Below are positions 35,000-48,306 of a stretch of 64,000 nt of DNA, in pieces; within the stretch, counting starts at the first letter, position 1; each line of letters starts with the position of its first letter. Source of the DNA: Chrysoperla carnea (lineage: Eukaryota > Arthropoda > Insecta > Neuroptera > Chrysopidae). The translations under genes and the position numbers were made by a program. The stretch spans positions 62,722,181 to 62,786,180 of the forward strand of contig NC_058340.1 in NCBI RefSeq assembly GCF_905475395.1, written 5' to 3'. Under the pieces are notes generated by a model that saw only the letters and a list, made by a program, of their open reading frames with translations, was not told the origin of the DNA and ran no database searches.

Positions 35000-37900
35000 A
35001 ATGGGAGGTTCAATTTATATAACAAAATAATTTATTATATTTAGTTTTAACGGTATAGACGCACAAAATTTTCTTTATTCAACATCTCAATGTTTATAAT
35101 TTTTAGATTAAGTCATATTCATCTAATCTATAAGCTTTTAAAAAATCGCACTAATTTTTTTGTCAAGGTGGAGTTATTTTCTTCATAGCGTTCGTTAGAT
35201 TCTTTTGACTATTTTTCGGCGATGCAATGTTTAATTATCCACAGATCCGTAAGTGTTGATGAAAAAAGTATTCTCCAAAAATTCAATTAAAATTTCCTAT
35301 TAACTTATATCTTCAGGAAAAATGTGTCAATGGTTAACTTTTTAATGAATACTATTCCACAAATTTTTCTGATATTACACCATGTTATTTGGAAATTTTA
35401 CATTGAACAGAGAGAGGCAAAAGCTATAAATTGGATACCAAATGTTCACATTTTTCACTGAAATATTTATTCATTTAACGAATCTAAATCTGATTATAAA
35501 AGATTTAAAAATTATGTTATTCTTTTTTATTTCGCATTTAACGATCGTCGTTTTGGAATTCCAAGTTTTAAAATTAGGATTCGGTTGTCTCAAAACCTTT
35601 TATGGCATTAATTGCTTAAAATATATGTTATTGTTTTAAAAAACAATTATGAAAAAAATTATTGCTACCCAAATTAATTTTTTATAATTAAAACAATAAT
35701 TAAGAAGTTTTACATATATTTTTGACTTATTTCAAGTGCTTGGTAGATTTGGGAAAAAAACATCGAAACACGAAGAACTTTTAATAGCTTTAAAGGCTGC
35801 ATGTGTACCTATACTTAAATTTTTAATAAAAATAAATAAATATACATCTTTCTAAAAAGGTATTAATTATGTTATGAATAAAATAAACCACTATTTGTTC
35901 ATATAATTTTATAAAAATAAATCATTAATATTGTAAAATGTTTTCTTTATATTATGACCTGTAATAGAAAGTGTCATATTAAGCAATAAATAGATCAAAT
36001 ATGTTGACAATAAATTACATACATAGTTAAAGATGCGACAACAATTGTTGCATAAATCTCTGTCAATTATAAAAATTAACATTATTATTTTAATTATTTT
36101 TATAAATAATATATGTTGAAGCCTGTTGAAAATATGATTATAAGACAGAAAAGCTAAACAATAAATAGTTTTTACCATTTAAGAATTATTATAAACAGAA
36201 GAACATAATTATTTACCTGAAACTACCAATTTTATAATAAAATTTGGCGAAACAAATTAAACGAGAATAGCCGGAAACACATTTACTTAACTTATATTCA
36301 TTTTTATTATATTCTTTCCACGAATTCAACCATATTCGAGTAGTCAGATTAGCATTTTTCATTGTTCATTGAATTTTTTTTTTATTTGGTAAGAATATAC
36401 TTACATGAAGAATTTTAAAGCTATTGAAAGTTTTTAGTGTTTCGATGGTTCTTTTATCTCAAGTCTAAGAAAAATTTTTAAAACTTGAAATATGTCAAAA
36501 ATATATTTAAAACTTATTATAAATAGTTTAAACTCATAAAATTTAATGTGGGTAGCAATAACATTATATTTTTTTTAAACAATTAAGCGATATAAGCTTT
36601 TTAACGGATATGATATCCACAGATTGCTTAACCGTATAATGGAAAATCTTATATGAACTGCGGAAAATTTCAAAATAGTTCAGATATTATTAATAATTTT
36701 CATCAAGGCAGAGGACACCGGAGTCATTTTAAATACATATTAATTATGTATCATTATATTGCACATTCAACTGACAAGCCGATGTAGCTAATTATTAGAG
36801 AATTAACAAATTAGAAGCATTATAGTAAAGAGAAATAAATATAATTATTAAGTAATGAATTCCTGATCATTTTGAGAATCAGGTAAAAGAAAAACATATT
36901 TAAAAAAAATTGAGACTAACAAATTGGGACTATATTCGTAAAGCAAACGTGAATATGCAAGAAATCGAATTCGAAAATTTTTTCTGACAAATGCGAACAA
37001 TAAGTTTACATTTTTTAACATACATGCAATTAGTCCTTAAATGAACCAATAAAACAAAATTTAAATATCTTAGAAAATGGTCGATTTATACTGCTTTAAA
37101 ATTAGAGTTTGATATTTTTCCGGGATAAGAATTTTGTGAAAACATGCATCAGTTTGCATAAGCCATCAAGAAAATGCTATTTTATAAAAATGCCCAATGT
37201 TTTTGCCTTATTTTAGTCCAAGTATTCGTTATAATGTTGTAAAAATCGTATCGCTCGTATCAATCGAGTCATTAGTAAGTTATAATCTCACATTTATATT
37301 AATCCGTTATAATTTTTTGTGAACTTATCCAATATTAGCAAATAGTGTATATAATGACGTTCATAAAAACAAAATTTCAAATAAAACGAAAGCTCCACTC
37401 GAACCTTGTAATATTCCTACTATTCCAGTATTCCTAAACTTGATCTAAATTTTGCATTAAATGAATTTAAAGCATAACATAAAAATAATCTAATTAATTG
37501 AAATTAAGATGCGATAAACAAAAAAAAATTAAATTAAGTATCTGTCAAACTAATTATTAAAGAATATTTCAATCTAATTTGATACATAAAATTTCTAGCA
37601 CAGTTTTTTTTTTACATTTATTTATTTATTGTCTGACAGGTAACATCATGCTGCTATCTTATATTTTTATTTTTTTAACACGAATGTTTTAACTATTGTG
37701 TTAATATAGGTATATTTATTTATACTTAAAAAAGCGGAACTTCTATTATTAGTTTTTTAATTAAACATATTATCTAAATTTTATTGACCTCTTGTTTTTT
37801 TACCGAATTTCCTATTCAAGGAAAATGAGCTATTGCTTTTGTTTTAGGTTTGTTTTTAAAAAATTTTTCATATTTCCCTCGATCTGGCTAGTAGATATCG

Positions 37901-38300
37901 AAAATTACAACTATTATCCGATCTTTCGCTTGGAATGATAATTTTTTTTACAGAATTTGGTCTATTAGCTGCTTTTGGTTAAAGGAAGTTTGTTTAAAAT
38001 CGGAAAGAAAGTGATTGAAACATAGTTTTTTTAATTCTTAACCAATATTAAGAAAATTGAAATTTTTTTCGTTAAGAAAAAAAAAATGAATCGTTACCTT
38101 AAATATAAGTTATAAATTAAAAAATATATAAGCTATAATAATTATTAGTTTTGAAATTTCTATGGTGCAATTTTATATTTAATTATTCTTAAGAGAGAAT
38201 TCACTCAGCTTACTCAGCTGCTGCATGACGAACTTTTTTTTATATATACGTCAAATTTTACACATTTATTGTTTTGAAGTTAAACCGATCGCAACACTGA
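35000..38300. other. Gene-free AT-rich stretch
   Basis: Many homopolymer A/T tracts; no coding frame, repeat pair or RNA gene that I can support. Confidence 0.4.
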
Positions 38301-38344
38301 CACCAATTAATGGACATTAAGTCATTAATAATAAACTATATACT

Positions 38345-39190
38345 ATAATATTTTGCCTATGTGCCAGTGTCTTCGTGAATGGAACTTAGGAGAGGTCAGT
38401 TGGGCCAATTTGTTTCAATGTCTATTTGATGATAGCCACTCCAATAGCATATTGTTGAAACTGCAGGTATGCGCATAGGTGTGTCATGTGACAATCGCTT
38501 AGAAAAAGTTTTTTGCATTTTGAAATCGAAAATCGGTTGATCCTGGTGAATTTGTCAAGGCTGATTCAAATGGTGAATTATGGCTCGTAACATTGGCAAT
38601 GCAAGACTCTAATTTAGAATACTATGAAATAATGGTGGAAGCGACGAGTAAAGTCGGTTTTGTAATAAGTTTATACATTTAGACTTGGATACAATGACAC
38701 AATATTTTCAGTGGTTACAATTTGAGTCACATCTTATTCCAATAATTGATTCACTCGCTAAGGTACTCCAGTTTTGGGGAAGAAGAATTTAATTAACACA
38801 GAACTGGAGATCTTCCTTGCGGACAAATTGTATGCTGTTTGACAGACGATTTGCGCATTTTTAATAGGCTATGTAAAAGATTGTATCCAAAGGCATTTAA
38901 TCCCTGGCGGTTTAATCGATTTCATTCAGCGAAGTGTTAAAAAAGTTCCTCTTTTATGTAATGACTGTCTAAAATATTTCTCCAAAAGCATACAAGCCCA
39001 TGTTAAAATTTTTCGAGTGAAATGACCCAACATGTTGAAAAAGATGCTCCTATACGTAAAAGTAAGTTTAACCATTATGGCGTCAGTTTCCCGCGGTACA
39101 GGTGAAAAGATGGACATCGCATTCCTTGGTGTCTCACCTCTGCACCGTTAAATATGTACGGATGTTTCCTTGTGGGTCATTTCACCCAGA
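38345..39190 (+). other. Possible relic of a coding sequence, unrecognised
   Basis: This stretch is less AT-rich than its surroundings. It contains one short open run reading GEFVKADSNGELWLVTLAMQ and DSNLEYYEIMVEATSKVGF near 38540..38665, and later runs in other frames (PNTWR-like stretches are absent). Stops and frame changes interrupt every frame, and no family is recognised. It could be a dead transposon gene or a processed pseudogene, or chance. Low confidence. Confidence 0.25.
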
Positions 39191-39934
39191 AAAATTTCAG
39201 CATGGGATTGTGGTCTATGAATTGAATGAGCTAATTTGATTTTTGATATTATGCACATATATATACAGTCAGTCAATCAACTTTTAACAAAATTCATAAA
39301 TATTTTTGATTTGACAATTTTGACAGTTTATTGACGCCCATTGTAATGATTTAATAAAGTGATATTTTTTTTCTAGTACACGAATCTATAAATAATAACT
39401 ATAATGATCATTTCCTAAATACATATCTAGTTAACAATATATCATCTTTGAAGATGATATGATGAATCTTTTTTGATTGGAATCACAATCGAAATGTTCA
39501 ATATATATATCTATTTAGAAAAAAATTATTGTATTATATTTTTGAATAGATTCAAATATTTATCATTTTATTATTTAGAGAGATTTCATAAGCAAATTTT
39601 TTTAAACATATAATAACACTCATTGTTTGGGGTTTATTGTGTTAAGCTAGTACATACTTGTACAGTAAGTAATCGCAGGCCAAGTTTCAAGTAACAGTTT
39701 CTCAAAATTTTTCATTTCTTTATTCCCTTTCTTATCCTGTGGAATGATTTCTCCATTCAAGTTGAATAACGACCAAATCTTTACCGCGCCACATCTGCCA
39801 CTTGGCAAAATATTTTGTGAACTATCCGCTTGTCTTCTTTGGGAAACTTCTATAACACATCATTCATTCCTAATTCATGGAGCGATATTGCGAATATAAT
39901 ATTTAGTGAATACCTCCTATACCTGTACAGTGGA

Positions 39935-40115
39935 CCATTTTATTCTATTATGGCTAAATACTCGTTTTGCAGAGTTTAGTGGGCTAATATCATGTTCTGA
40001 CATCAGGCTGAGTATAGTTCTCCGGGTTGCTAGTAGCAGAGTTTAGTAGGCTAATATCATGTTCTGACATCAGACTGGATTCAGTTCTTCGGGTTGTTTT
40101 TCCGGGTTGCTAAAT
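39935..40115 (+). repeat. Repeat with a 65-bp internal duplication, partner near 62.3 kb
   Basis: GCTAATATCATGTTCTGACA and CTCCGGGTTGCTA occur twice here in tandem. The family recurs at 62280..62420 as ATATCATGTCTGACGACAGG and AGTTCTCCGGGTTGCTTT. Confidence 0.5.
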
Positions 40116-40126
40116 TTTAAATAAAT

Positions 40127-40518
40127 AAATTTTTGGCTTAGTTCTATTTTTAGTGCTTGATTGTTAATTGTTAAGAAAACGCACGAAAAACCACTCAACG
40201 ATAAGGATTTTCTGTTCTATACATGCTTAAAAAAGGGATTTTCACCAATCGATTCGAAATAAATTCATATTAGCAATTCGAAAAATATCTTTTTCCACAA
40301 CGCAACTCCCCGGAAAGATGGAAAAACAATTTTTGCAATTTTTCGGGTGTGGAAAATGAACTTTTCTGGTAATTTGACTTTATTTCGAGTTGATTTGTGA
40401 AAATCCCATCTTTCTAGCTTGTAAAAAATGGCAAATTTTTATTATTGGGTGGTTTTTCGTGCGCTTTCTTAACAATTAGCAATAAAAAACTTAAAATGGA
40501 ATAAGGCTAAAAATTTTT
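40127..40518. mobile_element. Foldback inverted-repeat element
   Basis: The left arm (AAATTTTTGGCTTAGTTC, then TTGTTAAGAAAACGCACGAA and AAACCAC) is mirrored by the right arm (GTGGTTTTTCGTGCGCTTTC, then TTAACAATTAGC, ending GGCTAAAAATTT). Arms are about 75 bp, with further pairing inside (GATTTTCACCAATCGATT against AGTTGATTTGTGAAAATC). Non-coding, MITE-like. Confidence 0.62.
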
Positions 40519-41432
40519 ACATGATGTTTTTGGATGAATTTTTACAGGACGAAGCGATTTGATCAATACTACATATTTGTTAAAAAAAATTGGTTTAAAC
40601 AATATCCTACCGCGTTACTGACCGGCAACCTGCACTTTTACGTTCAGGAGCATGTCTCAAACAGGATCCAGCAAAAAATTTCCATGCTCAATGACGGATT
40701 TTGTCGTGACTAAATCGTCTTCACATTTTGAAAACCTTCGTTAGCCTTTTAGTTCTAGTTTTACGTTTACTTTGGTGTTTACGCTCGATGTGGTATATAT
40801 GATTTGCGTTAGATAAGCTAAAATTAGAATAAAAGTTAAATTTTTGAAATAATCATTCAAAAATAGTATCCAATTATTTTGACAAGTGATGTACATATTT
40901 TTATTTTTGAAACATATTTTGTTTACACTTTCTATTAATAAATATCTATTAAACAAAATTGAAAAAAAAACGTATGTTTAAGAAAAATAATAGGCAGTTT
41001 AAATACACTTCTTTCTAACTGATTTCGTTAAATTTAATTAAATATTTTGATGATATAGTAGACACACAATAACAAAAAAAAAAAGAATTCTAATAATAGT
41101 TTAGAACAAATCTGCTGAGTAAGCATTAATTGTTTTGTTCTCAAGTTTTTTTTTTTTTGAGTACTTCTTTGAATATTTTGATAGGACGTTTTTCTTATAT
41201 TTAATTTTAGTATATTAAAAAGAGGTGTTACTTGTATTTATCCGTTGTGTTTATTGATAATTTCTCACGAATCATCATTTTTATTTTGATTATAGTTAAC
41301 AACAGTTAAGTATACTATATTTATTAATTTAATTGTTATAAATGATTAAAAACTGACTGATTTTGATACGTTTTTAATAGATATTATGGTACAGTTTTAG
41401 TATATTTTTATTATAAAATGGTAAAACCTGGT

Positions 41433-42140
41433 ATGAGTACCGGGACACAGGGACATTCCAGGAAATTGTGAAGCCGACGAGCTTGCCAGAAATGGTACAA
41501 TGCTGCCGGACACAAGTATCAATAAATACCCGGGAGTTCCATTTGCGAACTGCAAGTAGCTCCTGAAAGAGGATATCTTGAAAAAGAGCCAATCTTAGAT
41601 GGAGGGAAGAACGTACTTGTGGTACTACAAGACAGCTATGATCTGAGTACAATCGCAGGCGTTCCGAAGTTCTTACATCACTTCCAAGGGCCTCTGTTCG
41701 CAAAGTTGTTGCGGCTATCACAGGACACTGGCTGGGCGGCAAGCATGCTGAACGCTTAGGCCTGGCAGTGTATCACGACTACTGCAGGAGCTGTCACAGG
41801 GGTGAAGAGGAGGAGACAATGTCTCATCTTCTCTGGCACTGTCATGAGGAGATGGACTTACTTGAGCCAGCCTTACTTTGACGACCTCTCCGACCTAAGA
41901 CCTCTCAGTCGACGTCAAAGCTTTCCTGCTGTTCTTAAACAGCTCCAAATGGTTTATAGAGTAGTGGCCGGGGATGGGCCCCACCCTTTTACGGTATCAC
42001 ATTGAGAAAAGTAATAACAAGATTTTCAATCTCTTTTTAAAAACCTATCCATCGGACTGTTTGGTAGTTCCTGCATACTATGAACCTATATGAAACCCTT
42101 ACAACGGTAATCAAACAAATGATAATTTCCTAGTAGTAAT
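41433..42140 (+). mobile_element. Second decayed non-LTR retrotransposon 3' end
   Basis: Plus strand. About 41433..41505 reads VPGHRDIPGNCEADELARNG, the end of an RNase H domain with the catalytic Asp kept. Several frame changes later, about 41690..41850 reads VVAAITGHWLGGKHAERLGL and DYCRSCHRGEEEETMSHLLW with the usual Cys/His motif. A further shift near 41845 continues as SQPYFDDLSDLRPLS in 41802..42005, again matching the C terminus of these polyproteins. The short TAA-rich stretch near 42135 may be the tail. It is clearly inactive and differs in sequence from the 24.3 kb element, so it is a different family or subfamily. Confidence 0.82.
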
Positions 42141-42149
42141 AAATAAATT

Positions 42150-45100
42150 TTTTTTATAAATATTTTTATCACCTGTTGGTAACGAACATCATTGTAATTA
42201 AATTGTTAAGAAGGAAAAAAATATTCAAATTATATTCCATTTAACATTTTTATAATCTTGTCAAAATTATCGCCTAATTGAATGAAAATTACAATCCATC
42301 ATAAATCCGTAAATAATAAATTTAAAATATACAAAAAAAAAGATTCTTAACGTTACGTCCATGATAATAGTAAAAATGTAAGTAGTTTACAATACTTTTT
42401 CAACATTTCTCTTTTTTGTGTTATTTTTAACATATAAATATGAATCAGAAATACAAATTATTTTTATTTATGAATTATAAAACTTGTTGAAAAATCAACA
42501 GTATTCCTTTATACCTTTATTTATTTTATACCTTTTATTATTATTTTATACCTTTTAGTTCTTATATTATTATTTTATAACAAAAGCGTGTTTTTTGATT
42601 TTTTTTAACTTTTATTTATTTATCTTGTTTTTTTTAGTTTTTTAGACTATTATATATTTATCAAAAATTCAGTATAAATATGGTGGGAGCGCAAAAAAAT
42701 GTATATATTTTCAGAAATCGTTATTCCTGAAAATTCTGATCAGGATAATCAAATAAACTTTTTATATGATTGTATTGTCATCGGCCCTTGATAAGTATGC
42801 CGAATTTCGAGTTAATCCGATGTTTTGAAAGGGGTCAAAATCATATTCAAAGTTTCCCACACTAACATACATATGAAGCTTATAAAAAAAGCGTGTAAAA
42901 TGATTTGATCGTAAATAATATTTTCATGTAAGTTTGTCCGTTATGATATTTATCCCTTTTGAATTTTGACTTCTAACAAAAATTCGTAGCGCAGGGACTG
43001 CGTTAGTTAAGCGAATTATCTCTTAACATATTGAAAAAGTAACGTATTTTTCTTAAAAACGAATTTTGCATTTTTAGTTTTTCAAGAATTTTTATTTCGA
43101 AAACTAAGCGGCTAGAGAAAAATTTGACTCTCTGTTTATACTTTAATATTTTCATACATACATTTTCCATTCTTTTAGATATTGAAAAGAAGCATAAGTT
43201 CAAAGTAGTATTCAAGTTATCTCCACATCAAGTATCACCTAAATCGGTAAGGTCGTTCAGCCTTAAAATCCCTCGGACCAGCCACTTTATGTTTCAAGGT
43301 GACTCGTAGAGTATTTAAATGAGTAAGGAAAGTTTTGCAACAAATTTCTGGATGATATAGTTTTTTTCTCGTTAGTTTTTCATTAAAGTTTTAATTATTT
43401 TCTATGGCATACTTTTGATAGAAATTCAACTTAACATGATGAGAATGAAATTTTTCCACAGATATTCAGTAAGTATTATGAGCAAATATATTCCCTCCGT
43501 GCGTGAGTTTCGTTTCCATGGTAACGATACACTACTTTAAGTATAGAATTGTATGGATGCATATATAATTGTATGGATTGCATTTAAGATTTACATTGAA
43601 AATTTAATATTTTTGTCTCACAAATTTAAATAAATAATTAAAATAATTTACCATTGAAAAATAATATTTGTGCAATTTGTTTTCTTATTTTCACAATTTT
43701 TAATGCATTAAGTTTAATTAATTAGTGTTTTTTAATAATTTAAATTTGACATTTCTATAACATTAACATTTAAAGAACTGCAAATTAGTCATAACAGCCC
43801 CCTTTAACGCCAAAATTTTTCACTGGAAGCGCTGGCATCGATTTTTTGTCCCTACCATGACTACGCACACAACGAATAGCGACTACATTAGTGAAACTCT
43901 AGAAAGCATTTAAATTTGAAGTACTTTTGGACAGCAGACAAGAGTACATCGCATATCGATCATGACATATTCAAGACAGTTAAATACCATTATGATAACC
44001 ATATTTTCAATTTTATTATTAACAGATACGCACTAAAATATTTCTTAGATTTTTTTTTCCTTCTTTGAAATGTACTTCCTAACTATGTTAATGGGTGTTT
44101 GTGATAACTGTAATATTTACAGGCTAACATTATCTTGCGTTTTACAAAATAGGTTCATTAGACCTTTAAAATTGTTAATGACATCTTCAAGGTAAGTAAC
44201 TTTATATAATAAAGACATCTACGGCTAAAATATCAGTCCCTAGCACGAAAATGGGTAAATTTACCTTTACAGCCTAGTCCAATATTTCTCATTCAAGATT
44301 AATTCCACTTATATATTTGATAAAATACTGATGAATGGTGCAAGGACTTTTACAAAGGAAGTTAAGGGCGAGAGATACTATTATTCAAACAATTGGCGTA
44401 AGTGTAAGTTCCGATTAAAGACTGACCAATGGTCAAACAATTGAAAAAATGGGGAAGTCCTTAAAGTCAAAATTGAATATTTATCGCAAAAATTGCGATT
44501 AAAATAATTTTTAATGATCCCGTTTTTCTTAAACGGAGTTGTCTGAATTTATATTAATTACATTTTTGTCTAAACATAAAAAATTGCATTGTAAAACTTC
44601 GCTGATGCAAACATTTTATACTTAATTTTCATGAACAAAATAAAAGTTTAATTTTTCTCAACTTCATTATTCACTATTTAAATATTTTTCAAGTCGCTTC
44701 CACCATAATTCAACATTAAATTTTTGCAACAAATTTTTGATTTCCATAATGTGATTAGGAAACGAATGTCAAAATTTTGTACTGTTTTCAGAACTAAAAG
44801 TACAGTGAGTAAAAATTCGAAGTTCTCTTTTAATTAAGAACTAGAACTTTTCTGATTTTATGTCACGAATATCTTCTTTGAGAAGCGTCTAATTTACAGT
44901 TTGAGAACATTTTCCAATGTTGTTTAGTGATAATCGGAATATAAAAAAAAATTTCCAGGTTTAGTTTTTCTATTTTAATGTGGAAAAGCACCAACCAGAA
45001 TCAACATCAGCTGTATAATTCATTAAAATAAAAGTTTAAGACTGATGATAAAGTTTATTTTTAGATTGGATTCCATTGGATTAAGAAATAGGTGAAACAT

Positions 45101-47100
45101 GAAACGAAGCTACCATAATTTTCAGTTTTCTTGACCTATTTAATTTTTGACAGTATACTTTTTTTTACAAATTTCCTATACGTACGAGTCGACTTTCATA
45201 AGAAACAGAATAACCGAATTGAAATCAATAACAAGAGCCATTTATATAAAGGTATCACAAACAGCCTCTAATAGAATCATAAAATCACAATGTTCACGTA
45301 ACCAAAACCTCATAAATTCTTGTAGACCATATATTTACAAGATATCGTGTTATACGTACAAGGCATAAACACACAAATTACATTCATAAATTATTAATCA
45401 AATTCATGAAAAATTCAGAATGTTTAAGAAACGTGTAAGAAAGAAAAAAAATTTGGTTATAAATATTTGATATTCAAAATTTACTATTCTACTTATGTTT
45501 TCAATAAAGTTTTTTATTGTTAAGATTCCGTTCCAAAAAAAAACCTGGAGCTTTATTACTACTGCAACTCTACACTCTATTAAAATACCGAACTTTATAA
45601 GTTTGAATATATTTATGCACAAAATATCTTGTTGTTCTTTCAAAACAGTCATTCAATTTACAAAATATGAAATCAAGAATGTGTTTCGATAGCCAAATAT
45701 TTTCCAAATATTATCCAAATTATGGCAGTAATAAAATAAAGTAATTAAATTGAAATTTGCATAATAAGCAAAATTTAAAAAAATAAATTTACTGAAAATT
45801 ATCATCGAAACATTTTTTCTTCAAGTTTAGTTTTTACTGCATATTCACAGTTAAAATTCTGAAACACGAATTTTGAAGTACGTATAAAGCGTTTCTATTT
45901 GTATTTTAGAACTTCTCCGTAAATATGAAACTCAAAAATCGTAAGATGATAAAATGTAGTATGATTTATTTTCTACAGCTTAGCTTCTTTTAAAAATTTC
46001 AATTTTCTCACTATGAAAAATGTAGAATTGGAAACGATAATTAACGAAGCCCTATCGCGTTAATGGTATGTAGAAAAATCTCTACTTCTCGAATTCATTC
46101 CCTCTTGTCCTACTCTTAAACACATCTTATCTGTTCGTTGGTTTAACTCAAGAGTGAGCCGCAATTCATTGCGATTTTGGATTTAATAAATTTCTATAGT
46201 ACTTACATATTAAATTCCTGTGGTAAATATAGAATTCCTAGAAGAAGTCAATTTCACGTTTTTCTAATTCCTATTTTAACAAACTTACCTTCTCTTTTGT
46301 TAAGAATCTGAAAACTTTACAAAGAAAAGAATAATTACAAAAAATTTGATTCGTATTTTATTTTTGTAAACTTTTAATAATAAAAATTAAATTCGTAATT
46401 ACATTAAATTTGGGTAACAGGTAATATAGAATAATAGATTTTATTTCGTAATTTTCTAGTGGGTGTTTTCGACATTATTTCATTACGTATAATATAATTG
46501 ATTGGAAGATATAAAGCTTGCATGCATTTTTTGAATTATTGACAACAAGTCAAAAATTTGTGTCGGTACTACTAAGATATTAACACTGAGGATTTTTACG
46601 TTCTAAACTGGACAAATTTTTAATTACAGCTCTAGATTTAAATATCTTCTTTTTGCTTATTATAAAAAGCAAATTCAAAACTTATTTTGTCCGATACCTC
46701 ACAAATACAAAAAATGGATGTACACTTGCCTGTGATATCAGAGCTCGGACCCTTTCACTATGTTATTGGTCTACCTAAGAACTACACTCAGACAAATTTT
46801 TCATTTGTTGTAAATAATTCCAAAAATTTTCTGTGTTTAGGTTTGAATATACGTGGAGCGTAGGCACAATTAAAATTCATGAAAATAGATTTTTTTTAGA
46901 TTTTCAATTTGAAAATAATGCTATGAAAATAGAAGAAATTTGAAAACTCACGGTAATGATTTTATAATATTATTTTTTTATAATATCATAGATTTGTGAT
47001 CGATTAATACGACAATAACTCATTGAATGTATATAATAAGATAATTGATTTGGCTAAAACCCGAAAAAAAAAAACAATCGAAACCGATTAAAAACTTATT
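42150..47100. other. Gene-free AT-rich stretch
   Basis: Contains the hairpin repeat at 42981 and otherwise no feature that I can support. ORFs at 45147..45692 lie on both strands over each other and have no recognisable domain. Confidence 0.4.
42981..43017. repeat. Hairpin AATTCGTAGCGCA ... CGAATT, copy 2
   Basis: AATTCGTAGCGCA pairs with TGCGTTAGTTAAGCGAATT; see the matching hairpin at 22251. The preceding 200 bases (for example TTTCGAGTTAATCCGATGTT) look like MITE sequence. Confidence 0.55.
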
Positions 47101-47114
47101 CACCAAAAGATCCA

Positions 47115-48032
47115 GCAATATAAGATAGGAACATGACTTTCTATGAAACTTGTTTAACCCACAATAAAATGATCGTTGGATCATTCTAATCAAAAGTTCT
47201 CTCTCTACAAAATTTTTAACGAGCAGTTTTCGAGCTACGGACCATCAAAGCTACGAATATAATATAGTATTAGTACATAGCTAGGAAAATTCTGTGAAAC
47301 TTTTTCAAACCGCCGCCAAAATTCTCTTCAGATCATTCTCATGAAAAACTCTCGAGGCCACAAAACTTTTTAACCAGCAGTTTTCGAGCTACGGACGATC
47401 AAAGCTACACATATATTATAGTTGTAATACATATATGACGAGAAAAATGGCTTTCTATGAAACTTTTTCAATCTAAATCCAAAATGTTCTTCGGATCGTT
47501 CTGATCAAAAGCTCTCACGATCATAAAATTTTTTAACGGGTAGTTTTCGATCAACGAACAATCAAAGCTGCACATGCATTATAGTTTTATAATGGGTAGC
47601 TCGAAAACCACAAGTTAAAAAATTTTGTGGTCTTGAGAGCTATTGATCAGAACGATCTGAAGAACATTTGGGGGCGGTTTGAAAAGTTTTCACGGAAACG
47701 CGTTATCCTAGTCATATAGGTACTATAAATATAATATATGTGTAGCTTTAATCGCTTATTACTCGAAGGCTACTGGTCAAAAAATTTTGTGGCTATGAGA
47801 GTTTTTGATCAGAACGAAGAGAAGAATATTTTGAGGGTGGTTTGAAAAAGCTACACAGAAAGCCATTTGTGTGAGTCATATACTAAAACTGTGGCTTTGA
47901 ACACCCGAAGCTCGAAAAACAATCGTTAGTAAGCTTTGTGGACGTGAGAGCTTTTATTCAGAATGATTCATAGAACATTTTAGGGTAGGTTACATAAACT
48001 TTCACAGAAAGCCATTTTGTTATCTGATATTG
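47115..48032. mobile_element. Foldback element: three tandem units mirrored by three inverted units
   Basis: The ends are inverted repeats: GCAATATAAGATAGGAACAT on the left and GCAATATCAGATAACAAAAT read from the right. The left arm holds a repeated core (TTTTCGAGCTACGGAC followed by ATCAAAGCTAC) at about 47226, 47380 and 47543, a period near 155-160 bp. The right arm holds the reverse complement of this core at about 47596 (shortened), 47742 and 47891. A second motif, GATCGTTCTGATCAAAAGCT and variants, also occurs once per unit and mirrored. The centre of symmetry is near 47575, with arms of about 460 bp and almost no spacer. No reading frame is conserved, so it is non-autonomous. The structure resembles Foldback-type DNA elements; the family is not identified. 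Confidence 0.8.
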
Positions 48033-48279
48033 CGGGGTCCAATTTGGTTTTTTTTGTTGCATTAAATTGTATCATACTTTGAACAAAAGAAAATAAATAT
48101 TAAACAAAAATGTCTATTTCAATTAATTATTTGCCATATTTCTTTGACAAATTTTCCAAAATAAACATTCTATAAACTTTTTATTATTTTAATAAAAAGA
48201 ACATTATTCTGATATTACTTAAAATAACATAAGAAAAAAGGTTTTTCTAAAAGAAAACTAACATTAAATCGTATAGTAT

Positions 48280-48306
48280 AAAATATATATATATATATAT
48301 ATATAG
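48280..48306. repeat. AT dinucleotide microsatellite
   Basis: An uninterrupted run of about a dozen AT units. Confidence 0.8.

Noticed and set aside
45147..45692. Three overlapping ORFs on both strands
   Set aside because: Low-complexity hydrophobic translations of AT-rich DNA without any recognisable motif.
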